NCBI GenBank assembly: GCA_965370265.1
Contig: CBDUSL010000001.1
Location: 1 to 42,351, forward strand
Reading direction: 5' to 3'
Length of the DNA: 42,351 bases
Origin: CBDUSL01 sp965370265
GTDB taxonomy: Bacteria; Patescibacteriota; Patescibacteriia; JAXHNJ01
The translations under genes and the position numbers were made by a program. This document shows positions 41,156-42,351 of the stretch, in pieces. The notes under the pieces are model-generated. The model was not told the DNA's origin. It was given only the letters and a program-made list of their open reading frames with translations, and searched no databases. The number at the start of each line of letters is the position of its first letter. The stretch's first letter is position 1.

Positions 41156-41848
41156 TTAAAAAAATGAATAAACAGTTAAAGCGATCCCGCCGATAATTCC
41201 CAGATATCCCAAAACTTTTAAAACAGCCGCCGACTGGCCAACCGATTTTTCTACCTGTTCTTCAGTTTTATAGCTGATAATAAAATCCCCCTCCCCTTTC
41301 TGGATAGCCATATCCTCACTGGTTTTAACCGCCTGACCGTAAACATATACCTGCAGACCTAAAGACAAGGCTGATTCTTCGGCTCGGTAATTATCGTTGG
41401 CCACAAAGTTAAATATCTTACCCATGATTGAATCATCCGGGGATTCACCCCGCCCGATAAACTTTTCGCCAAGAGAACGTGCTTCAATTTTTGCCTTGTC
41501 GGGCAGAATTTTTACCTTTCCGGTTTCATCTTCCACAAAAAAGGGAATACTTTCTTCATCAGATTTTACCCTTTCCCAATTATGAGTAATTCTCCCCTCT
41601 TTATCTCTTTCCTCCACTTCCTTTTCCAGTTCATACTCATAGTAAACGCAGTCTTGCTTGGAAAAAGGAGTTTGAAGGGGGTTGTCCGCGGTTATTTTCC
41701 CCTGAACCTCAACCTGGTTTCCTTCAATTATTTCTTTAACCGGCCCACTTTTAGTTTTGGCCATTTCACTTTTTTTCTCTTTTTTCTTCCCGCTTAAATA
41801 AACAAAAAGCGCTCCGACGAGCAATGTTATAACTCCTGTCCAGATCAT
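41156..41848 (-). CDS. Membrane protein of the GIDE/MULAN-like (BAM domain) family
   Basis: 230 residues. N-terminal helix (about 2-19), a soluble domain (about 35-190) beginning KEIIEGNQVEVQGKITADNPLQTPFSKQDCVYYEYELEKE, then a C-terminal helix (about 208-228). The pattern of a short helix, an OB-like stretch 'VEVQGKI...PL.TPFS...CVYYEYELE' and a second helix matches the GIDE domain of bacterial proteins related to the mitochondrial E3 ligase MULAN, but no RING finger is present. In prokaryotes the domain is of unknown function, suggested to act beside membranes. Strong ribosome site (AAGGAG, nine bases before ATG) and a TATAAT at 41887-41892. Confidence 0.75.
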   Translation of the reverse strand: MIWTGVITLLVGALFVYLSGKKKEKKSEMAKTKSGPVKEIIEGNQVEVQGKITADNPLQTPFSKQDCVYYEYELEKEVEERDKEGRITHNWERVKSDEESIPFFVEDETGKVKILPDKAKIEARSLGEKFIGRGESPDDSIMGKIFNFVANDNYRAEESALSLGLQVYVYGQAVKTSEDMAIQKGEGDFIISYKTEEQVEKSVGQSAAVLKVLGYLGIIGGIALTVYSFF

Positions 41849-41886
41849 AATTTTTTCTCCTTATTGTTTAATTTCGAACTATTTTA

Positions 41887-41892
41887 ATTATA
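41887..41892 (-). promoter_or_regulatory. -10 box of the GIDE-like gene
   Basis: Perfect TATAAT on the minus strand; no good -35 box at 16-18 bases. It overlaps the stop codon of the gene upstream. Confidence 0.45.
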
Positions 41893-42073
41893 CGCTCTTT
41901 TTTGAATAAATGATATATTCCATAACCAGCAAAAACGATGGAAATGAAATACTTAACCAAATTTGAGTGTCGGTGCCTATTACATCAAGGCCTTTGAATA
42001 TGAAAAAAATTATCAGGCCCAAAACAAGGCTCTGAAGAATCCCGAAAATCCAAAATGCTAATTTGTCATTCAT
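41888..42073 (-). CDS. Small two-helix membrane protein, unknown function
   Basis: 61 residues: helices at about 6-27 and 38-56 with a short loop (GLDVIGTDTQIW) and basic C-terminus (YSKKSV). No family recognised. ATG at 42073 without a ribosome binding site; a TATAAT lies on the minus strand about 25 bases upstream (42098-42105 region). Forms a short same-strand group with the two genes downstream. Confidence 0.55.
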   Translation of the reverse strand: MNDKLAFWIFGILQSLVLGLIIFFIFKGLDVIGTDTQIWLSISFPSFLLVMEYIIYSKKSV

Positions 42074-42150
42074 AATTTTAGTTTAATTATTAATTATTAT
42101 ACACTAATTTTTAAGTTAGGTAATAAGAAATAGTTTATTCTGCTTTATTC

Positions 42151-42351
42151 CTAACGGTAATAAGTCCGGGCATTACTAGCGGGAAAAGAGTCCGGACAAG
42201 AGCCGTCCGAGCTATAGGAAAGTTTCATCGTATAGTCATCTATTACTTTGAAATAAGCGTAGCCCGCCGGCTTAAAATAATAATTATCGGTTAGAGCATA
42301 ACAATGTTCACCGGTAATTTCAGACGGATCTTTATAAGAGTTTGTCTCGGG
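42151..42351 (-). CDS. C-terminal part of an unknown protein, running off the window
   Basis: Open frame of 66 codons from the window edge to TAG at 42151-42153, 5' end missing. It contains ITGEHCYALTDNYYFKPAGY and ends SDGSCPDSFPASNARTYYR: aromatic- and Gly/Ser/Asp-rich with two cysteines, no membrane helix. Composition suggests an exported or surface protein, such as the globular end of a pilin-like protein, but the part seen is too short for a call. The start lies outside the window. Confidence 0.6.
   Translation of the reverse strand, partial: PETNSYKDPSEITGEHCYALTDNYYFKPAGYAYFKVIDDYTMKLSYSSDGSCPDSFPASNARTYYR

Noticed and set aside
1..42351. CRISPR arrays, tRNA or rRNA genes, transposases
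   Set aside because: No regularly spaced repeats, no tRNA-like T-loop with matching acceptor stem, and no transposase-like protein were seen on either strand.

Overview
This 42.4 kb window looks like a chromosomal segment of a low-GC, small-genome bacterium of the Candidate Phyla Radiation (Patescibacteria). That placement is inference. It rests on pared-down versions of universal proteins (an alanyl-tRNA synthetase of about 600 residues, a prolyl-tRNA synthetase without its editing insertion, an RNA polymerase alpha subunit without its C-terminal domain, a short L13), on a DUF4012 protein inside a glycan locus, and on many orphan two-helix membrane proteins. TGA is used as a stop codon (for example at 24842-24844 and 40885-40887), which argues against the Gracilibacteria/SR1 code. 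No tRNA, rRNA, CRISPR array, transposase or phage gene was seen.

Layout, mostly on the minus strand and read in the direction of transcription. (1) 42351-40885: the tail of a Cys-containing protein, then three membrane proteins including a GIDE/MULAN-like one. (2) 40822-39762: an island of unusual small elements: a candidate structured RNA (+), a 58-residue two-helix protein (-) and a 129-residue orphan (+), each with its own promoter and terminator. (3) mnmA, a second candidate structured RNA on the plus strand, then alaS, which faces ispH tail to tail. (4) The ribosomal/RNA polymerase operon infA-rpmJ-rpsM-rpsK-rpsD-rpoA-rplQ-rplM-rpsI, divergent from ispH. (5) A surface-glycan locus, 31654-19909: flippase, GT4-GT2 fusion, WbbL-like GT2, polymerase/ligase, two more GT2, DUF4012, a second MreB and a GT4. 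(6) holB, a seven-repeat beta-propeller lipoprotein, frr, rseP, proS, mreB, mreC, mreD and mrdA: translation, membrane proteolysis and cell elongation in one transcription unit. (7) greA alone. (8) lysS, an HD hydrolase, serS, alr, ddl, ftsQ, an ArsB/NhaD-type transporter, iscU and an acyltransferase. (9) Two small membrane proteins at the left edge.

The genes combine into a coherent wall-and-envelope programme. D-Ala and D-Ala-D-Ala supply (alr, ddl), divisome (ftsQ), elongasome (mreBCD, mrdA), membrane protease (rseP) and a complete-looking polysaccharide assembly line are interleaved with translation genes. Promoters are readable at most transcription-unit borders. Several put the -10 box exactly six bases before the ATG, implying leaderless mRNAs for alaS and mnmA and probably ispH.

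The most interesting observations are an RpoA whose alpha-CTD is replaced by an acidic/lysine-rich tail ending in a textbook AT-hook, two candidate structured RNAs with their own promoters and terminators, the apparent leaderless promoter geometry, and a MreB paralogue wired into the DUF4012/glycan operon.
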